This document shows, piece by piece, positions 43,300 through 52,475 of a stretch of DNA of 64,000 bases. The translations under genes were made by a program, and so were the position numbers. Numbering within the stretch: the first letter of the stretch is position 1; each line of letters starts with the position of its first letter. The DNA lies in NCBI GenBank assembly GCA_049322335.1, contig JBMORL010000048.1:70905-134904 (forward strand), given 5' to 3'. Under the pieces are notes generated by a model. It was not told the DNA's origin. It did not search any database and saw only the letters and a list, made by a program, of their open reading frames with translations. This stretch comes from JBMORL01 sp049322335 (GTDB lineage Bacteria > Bacteroidota > Bacteroidia > Flavobacteriales_D > UBA2798).

Positions 43300-44535
43300 T
43301 TATTCAAATTCCGATTTCAGAATACGGATTACTTCGTTTACAGTTTCTTCTTCGAGGTCGGTACGTTTTACAAGTTCATCTTTATCGATATTCAGCACAC
43401 TGCGGGCGCTGTCGCAACCAATGGATTTAAGTTCATCAATGATCCATGTGTCAATTTCATCTGAAAATTCATCGAGGTCAACGTCATCAATGTCTTCTGC
43501 TCCTTCGCGATAAACATCAATTTCATAGCCTGTAAGTTTTCCGGCCAGTTTAATGTTATGTCCTCCTTTACCAATAGCCAGGGAAACCTGGTCGGGTTTC
43601 AGGTACACCTCAGCGCGTTTATTTTCTTCATCGAGACTAATGGAAGTAATTTTGGCGGGGCTGAGTGCACGGGAAATGAGCAACTGGTTATTGCTGGTGT
43701 AGTTGATCACGTCAATATTTTCATTGCGTAATTCGCGAACGATACCATGAATGCGCGAACCTTTCATTCCCACACAGGCACCAACAGGATCGATGCGGTC
43801 GTCATACGACTCAACGGCCACTTTGGCTCTTTCACCCGGTTCGCGAACAATTTTTTTGATGGTAATAAGTCCGTCAAAAACTTCCGGCACTTCGAGTTCA
43901 AATAATCTTTCGAGGAATACAGGAGAAGTACGGGATAAAATTACCACGGGGCTTCCGTTGCGCATATCCACTTTTATCACCACAGCACGCATCGAGTCTC
44001 CTTTTTTGAAAAAGTCGGTGGGAATTTGTTCTGACTTGGGAAGAATAAGTTCATTTCCTTCGTCATCCAGAACAAGAATTTCTTTTTTCCATATCTGGTA
44101 TACTTCACCGGTAACGATTTCACCAATGCGGTCTTTGTATTTTTTGTAAACGTTATCTTTTTCGAGTTCAAGAATTCGTGAGATAAGGTTTTGGCGCAGG
44201 GCAAGGATATTTCTTCTTCCGAAATCATCAATCTCAATTTTTTCCGACACTTCTTCACCGATTTCGAAGTCGGGTTCGATTTTTTTAGCTTCGGAAATAG
44301 CAATCTGTGTAGCTTCATTCTCTACTTCTTCGTCACGTACTATTTCGCGGTTCGACCAGATTTCGAGGTCGCCTTTTTCTACGTTAAGAATGATGTCGAT
44401 GTGTTCGTCTGTTCCGTATTTTTTACGAAGCATTCCCCTGAAAACATCCTCAAGGATGCTCATCATAGTTACACGGTCGATGTTTTTGAATTCTTTAAAT
44501 TCTGAAAAGGATTCGATCAGGTTTAAGGTTTCCAT
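43300..44535 (-). CDS. nusA: Transcription termination/antitermination factor NusA
   Basis: 411 aa. NusA binds RNA polymerase and nascent RNA and modulates pausing, termination and antitermination. Domains: N-terminal RNAP-binding domain (SFSEFKEFKNIDRVTMMSIL), S1 domain (about 130-200, IGEVVTGEVYQIWKKEILVL), two KH domains (VGACVGMKGSRIHGIVREL and VSLAIGKGGHNIKLAGKLTG), and a short C-terminal HhH-like region (IGCDSARSVLNIDKDEL). The C-terminal acidic repeats of E. coli NusA are absent, which is usual outside Proteobacteria. It lies six bases after rimP. Confidence 0.96.
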   Translation of the reverse strand: METLNLIESFSEFKEFKNIDRVTMMSILEDVFRGMLRKKYGTDEHIDIILNVEKGDLEIWSNREIVRDEEVENEATQIAISEAKKIEPDFEIGEEVSEKIEIDDFGRRNILALRQNLISRILELEKDNVYKKYKDRIGEIVTGEVYQIWKKEILVLDDEGNELILPKSEQIPTDFFKKGDSMRAVVIKVDMRNGSPVVILSRTSPVFLERLFELEVPEVFDGLITIKKIVREPGERAKVAVESYDDRIDPVGACVGMKGSRIHGIVRELRNENIDVINYTSNNQLLISRALSPAKITSISLDEENKRAEVYLKPDQVSLAIGKGGHNIKLAGKLTGYEIDVYREGAEDIDDVDLDEFSDEIDTWIIDELKSIGCDSARSVLNIDKDELVKRTDLEEETVNEVIRILKSEFE

Positions 44536-44541
44536 GGTTAT

Positions 44542-45003
44542 TTATTTAAATGAAACCACCACGCGGGTTTGTTTGATTTCATTAAGGTTATACAAATGGT
44601 TTTTTGTTATTACTTCTTTTTTATTTCCGGTTTTCTCTTTTATTTTTGTTTCCAGTTCTACTTTTTCGTTGCCAAAGTTTTTCAAAACGCCTTTTACCTG
44701 TGTGCCGTTGAGCAGGTCAACCACCACGCTGCGGCCGATATTTTTGGCATATTGCTGCGGCACACGAAACGGATTTTCCAGCCCGGGGGATGAAACATTC
44801 AGTTCGAAATCTTCCTTTTCACGATCAAGCTGACTTTCGATCTGACGGCTGATCTTCACACAATCACTAATGGTCACCCCGTTAGTACTATCCACTTCCA
44901 CCATGATGCGGTTGTTTCCGCCCACAGAAACATGCACCAGGAAAATTTCTGTTCCGGCAATAGCCTCATTAACGAGGTGGATGATATGGTTTTTATCGGT
45001 CAT
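44542..45003 (-). CDS. rimP: Ribosome maturation factor RimP
   Basis: 153 aa from the ATG at 45003 (MTDKNHIIHLVNEAIAGTEI). A TTG at 45012 is an alternative, but the ATG start aligns better with the family. RimP is needed for 30S maturation. Typical parts are LVNEAIAGTEIFLVHVSVGG, GVTISDCVKISRQIESQLDR, FELNVSSPGLENPFRVPQQY and the C-terminal SH3-like domain (GRSVVVDLLNGTQVKGVLKN). It is the first gene of the operon with nusA and infB; its promoter and a terminator-like leader hairpin lie just upstream. Confidence 0.95.
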   Translation of the reverse strand: MTDKNHIIHLVNEAIAGTEIFLVHVSVGGNNRIMVEVDSTNGVTISDCVKISRQIESQLDREKEDFELNVSSPGLENPFRVPQQYAKNIGRSVVVDLLNGTQVKGVLKNFGNEKVELETKIKEKTGNKKEVITKNHLYNLNEIKQTRVVVSFK

Positions 45004-45016
45004 AGTGGTCAAATAA

Positions 45017-45039
45017 AAGAGGGGACGCTGTCCCCTCTT
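45017..45039 (-). promoter_or_regulatory. Terminator-like hairpin in the rimP leader (possible attenuator)
   Basis: On the minus strand AAGAGGGGAC and GTCCCCTCTT form a perfect 10-bp stem with a 3-nt loop, followed by TTTATTTG. It begins about 20 nt after the predicted transcription start and ends 13 nt before the rimP ATG. It could also end transcripts arriving from the MORN gene, whose stop codon is about 89 nt away. NusA controls its own operon in E. coli; a role of this hairpin in such control is inferred. Confidence 0.55.
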
Positions 45040-45064
45040 CTTTCAATTCTATGTTTTAACGGTG

Positions 45065-45096
45065 CAAATATACACCAAATCCGGATAAAAGTCAAA
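45065..45096 (-). promoter_or_regulatory. Promoter of rimP-nusA-infB
   Basis: Minus strand: TTTG (45096-45093), 20 bp, TATATTTG (45072-45065), a full match to the Bacteroidota -33/-7 pattern. Predicted transcription start near 45058. Confidence 0.78.
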
Positions 45097-45127
45097 AACT
45101 CTTTTAAAATTACTGATTTACAGTGTT

Positions 45128-46813
45128 TTACTTGCCTTTAAGGGCATCTTTTACTTTACGGCCGTCTTTATAAATGATGTGTTGCACCAGTTTACCCTGG
45201 TCGTTATAGGTTTTATGATCGCCATGGAAGACGCCTTCTTTATAGTTGATTTCTGAAATAATTCTTCCTTTTTTATCGTAGCTGATGCATTTGCCGTGAG
45301 GTTCTCCGTTTTTGTAATTCATTTCCTGCGACAGAATTTTTTCTCCCGGCTGGTAAAACAACCATTTCCCTTCCATTTTCCCATCGGTATACGAACCTTC
45401 TGCCGCTTTTTGTCCCTGTTCGTTATAGGAAATCCATTTGCCGTGACGCACACTTTCTTCTACTACGGGGGCATTGGGATTTACTTCTTTTTCGAGGCTT
45501 TTGGTGCGTTTAAGCACTTTAAATTCTCCTTCATCGCGTAAATTTCCATTGGAAAACCATAAGGTCCATTTTCCTGATTTCAACCCATTGGTATAACTTC
45601 CCTGGTAGTTCATTTTTCCATTGGGAAACCAACCTTTCCACCCACCTGTCATTATGCCATTGGTATACGAACCTTCATCTTTGGTGAAACCGTTTTCAAA
45701 CCACGTTGTCCAAACCCCGTCTTCTTTTCCTTCTTTATAACTTCCTTTTGAAAGTTCCTGTCCTTTTTCATACCAGGTGATCCATTCTCCGTGTTTGAGA
45801 TCGTTTTGAAAATTTCCGGTCATATAATTTTCTCCTTCGGGGTAGAAAAATTCCCATGTGCCTTCGCGTTTTCCTTTTACAAAATTTCCTTTAAAATTTA
45901 CTTTCCCGTTGTTGTATCCGAAAATCCATTCTCCTTCCTGCAGGTCGTTTTCAAATTTTCCTTTCATGTCCAGGGTGCTGTTATCAAAATACCATTGCCA
46001 CATACCTTCTTTTTTCCCCTGTTTGAAATTTCCTTTTATGTAGAGTGAGTCGTTATCAAAAAATTCCACATACGGGCCATCGGGAAGGCCATCGGCAAAT
46101 TGCTGTTCTTTTTTTATTTTTCCGTATGCATCCCGGGTGATCCATTTGCCTGATTTTTTTCCGTTTTTATATTCTCCCGACACAATTACTTTTCCATTGG
46201 CATTACGTTCGTAAAATGTTCCGTTTTTCAGTCCGTCTGTATAATTGTATTCTTCGCGGATCTGCCCGTTGGTAAAATAAAAATGCATTTTACCATTTCC
46301 GTCTTTAATCAGTTGTTTGTCTTTGTCCCAAAAAGTGATGATATATTCCAGCCCGTTTTCATGCTTTTCCTCGAGCATCAGTTTTCCTTCTTCGTTATAG
46401 TATTTCCAGGTGCCGGTTTTATTTCCCATAGTATAATAGCCGGTTTCTTTCAGTTGCCCGTTATCGTACCATGAGTTTTGGAGGCTGTCCTGCACATTCA
46501 TTTTAAACCAGCCTTCGTGCATTTTTTTTCCGTTTTCATAATAATTCACCACCCGGCCGTTGAATTTTCCTTTGGAATACATAATGGTTCCCTGCATGTT
46601 TCCGTTTTCGTACCAGTATTTCCATTCGCCTTCTTCTTCACCGATACCTGAAAATCCGGTAGTGTTGTAACGGCCCTCGCTGCGGATTTTTTTCTTGTCT
46701 TTATCCCAATACGTTCTTTCTATGGGCGATTTGGGGTCGTCTTTTTTATTTCCCTGCGAAAAAGCGGGCAGGAAAAAATTCATGATAAGGGCGATAATAA
46801 CAAAACGGTTCAT
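45128..46813 (-). CDS. Secreted MORN-variant (YwqK-type) repeat protein
   Basis: 561 aa from the ATG at 46813 (MNRFVIIALIMNFFLPAFSQ, signal peptide). The rest is roughly twenty tandem repeats of about 23 residues with the pattern G-x-W-x-x-W-Y-x-x-G-x-x-x-x-x-G-x-Y-x-x-G-x-x-x-G, for instance GEWKYWYENGNMQGTIMYSK and GTWEFFYPEGENYMTGNFQN. These are MORN_2/YwqK repeats, a beta-hairpin series; in some secreted bacterial proteins related repeats act as binding scaffolds or as antitoxins. No toxin-like gene is next to it. The last unit ends in KLVQHIIYKDGRKVKDALKG. It is probably a surface or periplasmic binding protein. Confidence 0.82.
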   Translation of the reverse strand: MNRFVIIALIMNFFLPAFSQGNKKDDPKSPIERTYWDKDKKKIRSEGRYNTTGFSGIGEEEGEWKYWYENGNMQGTIMYSKGKFNGRVVNYYENGKKMHEGWFKMNVQDSLQNSWYDNGQLKETGYYTMGNKTGTWKYYNEEGKLMLEEKHENGLEYIITFWDKDKQLIKDGNGKMHFYFTNGQIREEYNYTDGLKNGTFYERNANGKVIVSGEYKNGKKSGKWITRDAYGKIKKEQQFADGLPDGPYVEFFDNDSLYIKGNFKQGKKEGMWQWYFDNSTLDMKGKFENDLQEGEWIFGYNNGKVNFKGNFVKGKREGTWEFFYPEGENYMTGNFQNDLKHGEWITWYEKGQELSKGSYKEGKEDGVWTTWFENGFTKDEGSYTNGIMTGGWKGWFPNGKMNYQGSYTNGLKSGKWTLWFSNGNLRDEGEFKVLKRTKSLEKEVNPNAPVVEESVRHGKWISYNEQGQKAAEGSYTDGKMEGKWLFYQPGEKILSQEMNYKNGEPHGKCISYDKKGRIISEINYKEGVFHGDHKTYNDQGKLVQHIIYKDGRKVKDALKGK

Positions 46814-46932
46814 AGGGTGTGTGTATTCAAATACCATGCAAATTGAAGGTAATTTTTATAAGCTGAGATGCTGATGGGTATAAAAATATAAACAGTTCCG
46901 GTTTATAAGTAAAACCGGCCGTAAAGGTTACA

Positions 46933-47562
46933 TTATTCGAGGAAACCGAAACCTTTTACGATCATAAAAAGCCCGAAAATGGACATAATAACGCCCACCA
47001 CCCAGTTGAATTTCTGAAGAAGTTCGGGGGTTACTATTTTCCTGATCTGTCCTGCACCAAAAATTTTCACTGTATCAATCCCGAAAAAAACCACCAGGAT
47101 ACACACCAGGTAAACGGTAATTTGCTGGTCGTCATATTTATTTTTGGTGTAGCCGAGGGCCATCACCCCAAACCAGTAAAAAAGGATGCCTATGTTTACG
47201 AGGGTAAGAATAAAACCTTTGAGGAAATTGCGCAGGTATTTCTGTCCGGCCTGGATAGGTTCATTTTCACTATGTTTTTTTGTTCCTCCTTTGGCGAATG
47301 TATAGGCTCCAAAGAGGATAAAGATCACTCCACCGGCAAAAGCGAGAGTGTTTTCATGTTTTTCGAGAAGTGGAATTTCGCGGAAGAAGGTGAACGCGAT
47401 GATGATAAAGATGATGTCGGCCACCAATACTCCGAGATCGAGAAAAAGTGCAGATTTGATTCCGTGTTTGATGCTGGTTTCAATGATGAGAAAAAACGTG
47501 GGGCCCAGCAGGAGGCTGAGTACAAATCCCATAAAAAATCCTTCGAGAATCGGGTCTAACAC
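46933..47562 (-). CDS. LysE/RhtB family amino acid exporter
   Basis: 209 aa, GTG start at 47562. Six predicted membrane segments and the family's N-terminal half: FMGFVLSLLLGPTFFLIIETSIKHGI and LGVLVADIIFIIIAFTFF. The conserved loop ALAFAGGVIFILFGAYTF and the second-half LVNIGILFYWFGVMALGYTKNK are present. LysE-type exporters move amino acids or homoserine out of the cell by proton antiport; the substrate cannot be told here. A related but distinct protein is encoded at 56279-56887. Confidence 0.88.
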   Translation of the reverse strand: MLDPILEGFFMGFVLSLLLGPTFFLIIETSIKHGIKSALFLDLGVLVADIIFIIIAFTFFREIPLLEKHENTLAFAGGVIFILFGAYTFAKGGTKKHSENEPIQAGQKYLRNFLKGFILTLVNIGILFYWFGVMALGYTKNKYDDQQITVYLVCILVVFFGIDTVKIFGAGQIRKIVTPELLQKFNWVVGVIMSIFGLFMIVKGFGFLE

Positions 47563-47623
47563 GTTGTTCTGATATTGATGCGCCTAAGATAAAACTAAAT
47601 TGTTAATGGAGAAAAAACGCAGG

Positions 47624-48253
47624 TCACTTCACGGGAATCCGTTCGGGGAGGGCGGGGAAAGAAAATCCGATGGAAGAATAATGCGACAATACTTTTGGCA
47701 ATGCATATAACATTTTATCAGCCGCTTTGATGCTGTCGTGAAAAACGATAATCGATCCGGGGCTGGCCGATTGAATGACATTTTGCAGGCATTTTTCCTT
47801 TGTGGCAGACCGATCGAAGTCTCCGCTTAACACATCCCACATTATAATGGAAAAACGGTTTTTGAGTTTAGCTGACTGTGAACGGGTTATTTTTCCATAG
47901 GGCGGGCGAAACAATGCAGAATTTACTTCTTCGGAACATTTAAAAATATTGCGGTAATACACCGCGTTTTTTGTTTTCCAGCCATTAAGGTGGTTAAAGC
48001 TGTGATTACCGGTGCGGTGTCCTTCTTCCAGTATCTGCCGGTAAATTTCAGGATGTTTTTTTACGTTATCGCCTATGCAGAAAAAAGTGGCTTTGGCGTT
48101 GTATTGTTTGAGAATTTCCAAAACTTTTGGAGTAACTTCTGGCACCGGGCCATCATCGAAAGTGAGAAAAAGTACCGGATCGGGAGTGGAGATTTTCCAC
48201 ACCAGGTCGCGGTACAGTGCTTTTACAATTCGCGGTGTTTTGGCGGTATACAA
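47624..48253 (-). CDS. Polysaccharide deacetylase family protein
   Basis: 209 aa, TTG start at 48253 (no earlier ATG; the next ATG is far inside the domain). NodB fold: TFDDGP at residues 31-36 with catalytic-base and metal Asp, metal-binding HSFNH (H84/H88), RPPYG at about 116-120, WDVLSGDF, and IIVFHDSIKAADKM with the catalytic His. All catalytic residues are present, so it is probably active on acetylated sugar polymers such as peptidoglycan or exopolysaccharide. No signal peptide or anchor is seen; MYTAKTPRIVKALYRDLVWK is amphipathic. The start is three bases after the stop of the DUF2723 gene, so coupling is likely. Confidence 0.9.
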   Translation of the reverse strand: MYTAKTPRIVKALYRDLVWKISTPDPVLFLTFDDGPVPEVTPKVLEILKQYNAKATFFCIGDNVKKHPEIYRQILEEGHRTGNHSFNHLNGWKTKNAVYYRNIFKCSEEVNSALFRPPYGKITRSQSAKLKNRFSIIMWDVLSGDFDRSATKEKCLQNVIQSASPGSIIVFHDSIKAADKMLYALPKVLSHYSSIGFSFPALPERIPVK

Positions 48254-48256
48254 TTT

Positions 48257-51200
48257 TTATCGTCCGAAGTCGAAACGGAAATATGTTTGCAGTTTCACAT
48301 CAGCGTTTTTCTTATCGTATTTTCTGATGTCTTCCACCCATTTTCTGAATTGGGTATCGTGCTCCATGAAAACCGATTCGATTTGTGCTGCCACCTTCGA
48401 TTTCGATTTCACTTTTTCATCCATGTGCACGGCCTGGTAGATAGTCATCAGGGTATAACGCGATTCGCTGACAGCATTCATCATGTTATAGGAGAAACGC
48501 GGCTCCACGCTGAAATAATATTCGAGGTTGGCGGTGTGCGTTTCGATTATTTTCTGTGAAAGCATGTCTCCTGTTTCCACATCGCCCATCTGGTAACTGG
48601 CTCCTGCCATGGAAGTAATGTGTTCGTCATAGGGAACATTTTCTTCGGGCATTACTTTAAGGCAATGTGCAATGAGTTTTTTCGCTTTATCAAAATTTTC
48701 ATTTTTCATTTTTTCGATTACAGGCATTTGCTTTTGCATCGAATCGAGAGATCTTCTTAGTGGTGCCAGTTGCGCCTCCATTTGCGGATTGGCTTCATAC
48801 TTTTTTATCGTATCTGTCAATCGCTGAATATTTCTGCCGGTGTTGAGTTCCATGTTCAAGGGTTCTTCCACCAATGCATCCACGAGATTGGCAAACTGCT
48901 GGCGATACTGGTCGGTAAGTGAGCGTGAATAATAATCTACGTTTACTCCCGGGGTTTCCATATTTCCCCACTGGTATTTATTCATCAGGTTGTCGTACAT
49001 TTTGTCTGTATCAACATATCCCATCATATTCGGCACTTTTTTACCGAATCTAACGGGCACCAGCTTATAGCTGAGTCCTTCTGCCGAGAAGAATTCGGAT
49101 AATCCCACATAAGCATCCGATTCCCCGCGCGCACCGAAATATACCGGGCGTGTCCAGTTGAAATTCGCAAGAAGGTCGAGGATCATTACATCATTTTTCA
49201 TGATGTAGGATTTGGGTACAGTAAAACGTATGGTATCAAACACCTTGTTCATGTGTTTTTCGGGAACAATGCCGTATTTTTTTACATTTTCCTTGTTTAC
49301 GGGAAGTAAAAATTTATTCGACACCATTTCAGGGAATTTTCTTCCGCGAATGGATTTATGATTGTCTTCGTTCCTGATGGAATCCACTGCAAATTTCAGG
49401 TCTACATATGTCATATTGCCGGTGTTCAACAATACCTGGTCCATAGATCCTGACTGGCGATACAAATCTTCTGAAATAGTAAACGGTACCGGTTCGCTTT
49501 CATACGCTTTTCGGATCATCTGGTCGATGTACCAGTCGGTTCCCAATAAACTTAAATTTACAACGCGCACATCTCTGCGGATGCCTTCCACTTCCTGGGC
49601 ATACCACAACGGGAATGTATCATTATCACCATGAGTAAACAGAATAGCGTTTTTATCGCAGGCTTCCAGATAATTTCTTGCCAGGTCGAGCGCAATAGAA
49701 CGATTGCTCCGGTCGTGATCATCCCATCCCTGGCTGGCCATGAGATAAGGAATAGGTAAACAAATCACTGTAGCCACCAGTGCCAGAATTTTTTCTGATT
49801 GTTTTTGAATAGCAATCATTAACGCTATCAGTGCAAGCGCCACTACGCCACAATAGAAAATAACGTGAGAAAAAGTATGTGAGTCGGAATTCATTGCTTC
49901 AATTCCATACAACACAACACCGAAACCAAACACACCACCGGCAATTTGTCCGAATTGTTTCCACTGAAGGTTTTTTGCCATATCATAAAGAGCATACACC
50001 CCGATTCCGATCCACATAGCAAAAGCATAGAAAGATGCCGCATAAGCATAATCGCGTTCGCGTGGTTCGAAAGGTTTTGGATTGAGGTAAATGATAATGG
50101 CAATGCCGGTGAAGAAAAACAGGAGCATAATGATAAACCAGTTTTTGGTATCGCGCACCAGTTGCCAGAACATTCCAATGAGACCGAGAATGAGTGGCAA
50201 CATAAAAAACCTGTTGTAGGCACGGTTGCGTTGCATACTTTCAGGAAGTTTCGATTGATCGCCCAACATCTGGCTATCCACAAAATTTACTCCGCTCAGC
50301 CAGTTTCCTCTCAGCGGATTTCCGTCCAGTCCCTGTTCGTCATTTTGTCTTCCGGCAAAATTCCACATGAAATACCGCCAATACATCCAACCCATCTGGT
50401 ATTCGAAAAAGTAAGTGAGATTTTGTCCGAAGGAAGGAAGTTTGATTCCGTTTTTCTGCATTTCAGAAAGTTCCTGTTCAATCATTTTCATCTCCTGGAT
50501 TTCCTGTGGAGAAGCTTGTCCTGCCTTTGCTTTTTCTTCTACCATTTGGTAGTATCGAACCATTCCTTCAAACTGTTCTTTGAGATCTTCATTGTATTTT
50601 CCGGGATTCTCGTCCGGATTTTCAGAATATCCCGACCACATTTTATATCCGTGAATATGGCGTGGATCGGGACTAAACATGCGCGGGAAGAAAGTACTGT
50701 GTTCGGGTTTATATACCAACTCACCATGTTTGCGGTCATCGGCTACAAAATATTCTTCCACTACTTCTACTCCGCGTAATTTGCTGTTATTCTTTTTTAC
50801 ATACGCATCCGCTTCAGCCTGTGTACGGAATCCTTTTATGAATTTATCTCCTTTTTTCACAGAGAAGCCGCGCATATACACCGGGTTTCCTGCATCATAC
50901 TTATAACTATCGCCATCTCTCATGGGTGAAGAATTCCAGTAAGGCCCGTAGGCAATAGGCCATGTTCCGTATTGTTCACGTAAAAGATAAGACAATAATC
51001 CCACCGGGTTTTCCGGATTGTTTTCGTCAATGGGTGGATTTGCATTGGAGCGGATAACAATCATCATAAAACAGGAATACCCGATCAATAGAGTAGTAAA
51101 AGAAAGAATAGCTACGCTGGTTCCTCTTTTTATTCGTGCGAATAATGCTTCTTTATCCTGTTCTTTTTTGAAAAACAGTTCCCAGATGATCCATCCCGGA

Positions 51201-52240
51201 ATAATTCCGAACATTCCCAATAAAAATCTTAGTGTAAGATTTTGTGTGAAGAAGGAAATGATGAAATAAACACTCACCATAATGATCGCCCAGATATAAC
51301 CCCCGATAAGAAGGCTGAACAGAAAAATGATAGCAATAAATGTAAAATTGATAGCCTTATCGGTATTTCCTTTTTTGGAGAGGTTATAAAGAGAATAAAC
51401 AATAACGGAAATCACCAGCAGCGAAAAGAAAACCGTTCCGCTTCCGAAAGGCATTCCAAAAGAATTTCTGAATAACAATTCGGAATTAGCGATCTGTTCG
51501 GGGAATTTGGGAATAACTACACCCTGCACAATACCAAGAATAACTATGCCGAAAAAACCGGTAGAGAAAAATCCGAGTGTAGTGGGTTTGTATTTTCTGA
51601 AATAATATACATACGCCATAGCCGGAATAGCCAAAAGGTTTAAGAGGTGAACCCCGATGGAAAGTCCGATCATGAACATGTTGAAAATAATCCATCGATC
51701 GGGATTTTTTCCGTTGTTATCGCCACCTGCTTCCAACACTCCCTGTTCATCATCCCATTTAAAAATGGCCCAGACAACAAGTGCAGTGAAGAAAGAAGAC
51801 ATGGCATATACCTCACCTTCTACAGCCGAAAACCAGAATGAATCGGAGAAGGTATAGGCCAAAGCGCCCACCGCACCACTACCGAGAATAGCATAGATTT
51901 TTCCTTCATTCAGTTCTTCGCCATTGCGGGTAGCAAATTTTTTGACGATGAATGTAATGGTCCAAAACATGAACAAAATGGTAAACGAGCTGCATAATGC
52001 AGAAACCATATTTACCATATAGGCCACCATATTATCGGGGACAAAGGCAGAAAAGAGGCGGCCGATCATATTGAAAAGTGGTGCTCCGGGAGGGTGTCCC
52101 ACCTGAAGTCCATCGGCTGTTGAGATGTATTCACCGCAGTCCCAAAGGCTAACCGTGCGTTCCACCGTCATTGCATAAACCAAAGTGGCGATGGCAAAAA
52201 CGGCCCACCCGGTGAGATTGTTGAGTTTTTTGTAATCCAT
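48257..52240 (-). CDS. DUF2723 membrane protein (TMEM260-related)
   Basis: 1327 aa from the ATG at 52240 (MDYKKLNNLTGWAVFAIATL); the frame extends to 52282. The N-terminal domain is DUF2723: TVSLWDCGEYISTADGLQVG, HPPGAPLFNMIGRLFSAFVP, about ten membrane helices, WDDHDRSNRSIALDLARNYL (residues about 840-860) and NAILFTHGDNDTFPLWYAQE. Human TMEM260, which shares this domain, transfers O-mannose to receptor ectodomains, so a glycosyltransferase role is plausible. The C-terminal part after about residue 1000 is soluble, with LDLLANFNWTRPVYFGARGE and long helical repeats. It is common in Bacteroidota; its target is unknown. Predicted inner-membrane enzyme acting on exported proteins. Confidence 0.85.
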   Translation of the reverse strand: MDYKKLNNLTGWAVFAIATLVYAMTVERTVSLWDCGEYISTADGLQVGHPPGAPLFNMIGRLFSAFVPDNMVAYMVNMVSALCSSFTILFMFWTITFIVKKFATRNGEELNEGKIYAILGSGAVGALAYTFSDSFWFSAVEGEVYAMSSFFTALVVWAIFKWDDEQGVLEAGGDNNGKNPDRWIIFNMFMIGLSIGVHLLNLLAIPAMAYVYYFRKYKPTTLGFFSTGFFGIVILGIVQGVVIPKFPEQIANSELLFRNSFGMPFGSGTVFFSLLVISVIVYSLYNLSKKGNTDKAINFTFIAIIFLFSLLIGGYIWAIIMVSVYFIISFFTQNLTLRFLLGMFGIIPGWIIWELFFKKEQDKEALFARIKRGTSVAILSFTTLLIGYSCFMMIVIRSNANPPIDENNPENPVGLLSYLLREQYGTWPIAYGPYWNSSPMRDGDSYKYDAGNPVYMRGFSVKKGDKFIKGFRTQAEADAYVKKNNSKLRGVEVVEEYFVADDRKHGELVYKPEHSTFFPRMFSPDPRHIHGYKMWSGYSENPDENPGKYNEDLKEQFEGMVRYYQMVEEKAKAGQASPQEIQEMKMIEQELSEMQKNGIKLPSFGQNLTYFFEYQMGWMYWRYFMWNFAGRQNDEQGLDGNPLRGNWLSGVNFVDSQMLGDQSKLPESMQRNRAYNRFFMLPLILGLIGMFWQLVRDTKNWFIIMLLFFFTGIAIIIYLNPKPFEPRERDYAYAASFYAFAMWIGIGVYALYDMAKNLQWKQFGQIAGGVFGFGVVLYGIEAMNSDSHTFSHVIFYCGVVALALIALMIAIQKQSEKILALVATVICLPIPYLMASQGWDDHDRSNRSIALDLARNYLEACDKNAILFTHGDNDTFPLWYAQEVEGIRRDVRVVNLSLLGTDWYIDQMIRKAYESEPVPFTISEDLYRQSGSMDQVLLNTGNMTYVDLKFAVDSIRNEDNHKSIRGRKFPEMVSNKFLLPVNKENVKKYGIVPEKHMNKVFDTIRFTVPKSYIMKNDVMILDLLANFNWTRPVYFGARGESDAYVGLSEFFSAEGLSYKLVPVRFGKKVPNMMGYVDTDKMYDNLMNKYQWGNMETPGVNVDYYSRSLTDQYRQQFANLVDALVEEPLNMELNTGRNIQRLTDTIKKYEANPQMEAQLAPLRRSLDSMQKQMPVIEKMKNENFDKAKKLIAHCLKVMPEENVPYDEHITSMAGASYQMGDVETGDMLSQKIIETHTANLEYYFSVEPRFSYNMMNAVSESRYTLMTIYQAVHMDEKVKSKSKVAAQIESVFMEHDTQFRKWVEDIRKYDKKNADVKLQTYFRFDFGR

Positions 52241-52342
52241 TTCGTTGAAATTGAAGAGTTGCGAAATTAGGAAAATAACCACTGGAAGGGAGGCCGTAGT
52301 ATTGAAGAAATGATAAAATATTTTAAAAAAGCGAAATTTTCA

Positions 52343-52350
52343 TAATTTTG
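52343..52350 (+). promoter_or_regulatory. -7 promoter element of the tRNA-Gln gene
   Basis: TAATTTTG, perfect TAnnTTTG, followed by CAGCCCC as at the rplM promoter. TTTT at 52321-52324 stands where -33 would be, at 18 bp. Predicted start about 52357, four bases before the tRNA. Confidence 0.6.
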
Positions 52351-52360
52351 CAGCCCCTTT

Positions 52361-52431
52361 TGCCCGATCGTCTAATGGCAGGACTTCAGATTTTGGTTCT
52401 GACTGTGTTGGTTCGAATCCAGCTCGGGCAA
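52361..52431 (+). tRNA. tRNA-Gln (anticodon TTG)
   Basis: Acceptor TGCCCGA (52361-52367) pairs with TCGGGCA (52424-52430); discriminator A52431; CCA is not encoded. Anticodon stem TCAGA/TCTGA encloses loop TTTTGGT with anticodon TTG. The T arm TTGGTTCGAATCCAG has a standard GTTCGAATC loop. It is followed by a strong terminator. Confidence 0.95.
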
Positions 52432-52444
52432 CCTCTCCCCCTGG

Positions 52445-52475
52445 CCCCCTCTCTTATGGAGAGGGGGATTTTTTT
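52445..52475 (+). terminator. Rho-independent terminator of the tRNA-Gln gene
   Basis: CCCCCTCTC (52445-52453) pairs with GAGAGGGGG (52459-52467) around TTATG, then ATTTTTTT. Confidence 0.85.

Noticed and set aside
45001..45012. TTG at 45012 as the start of rimP
   Set aside because: The ATG at 45003 matches the usual RimP N-terminus and leaves more room after the leader hairpin.
52361..52475. tRNA-Gln as an integration site
   Set aside because: No integrase, no second copy of the tRNA 3' end and no change in gene content next to it.
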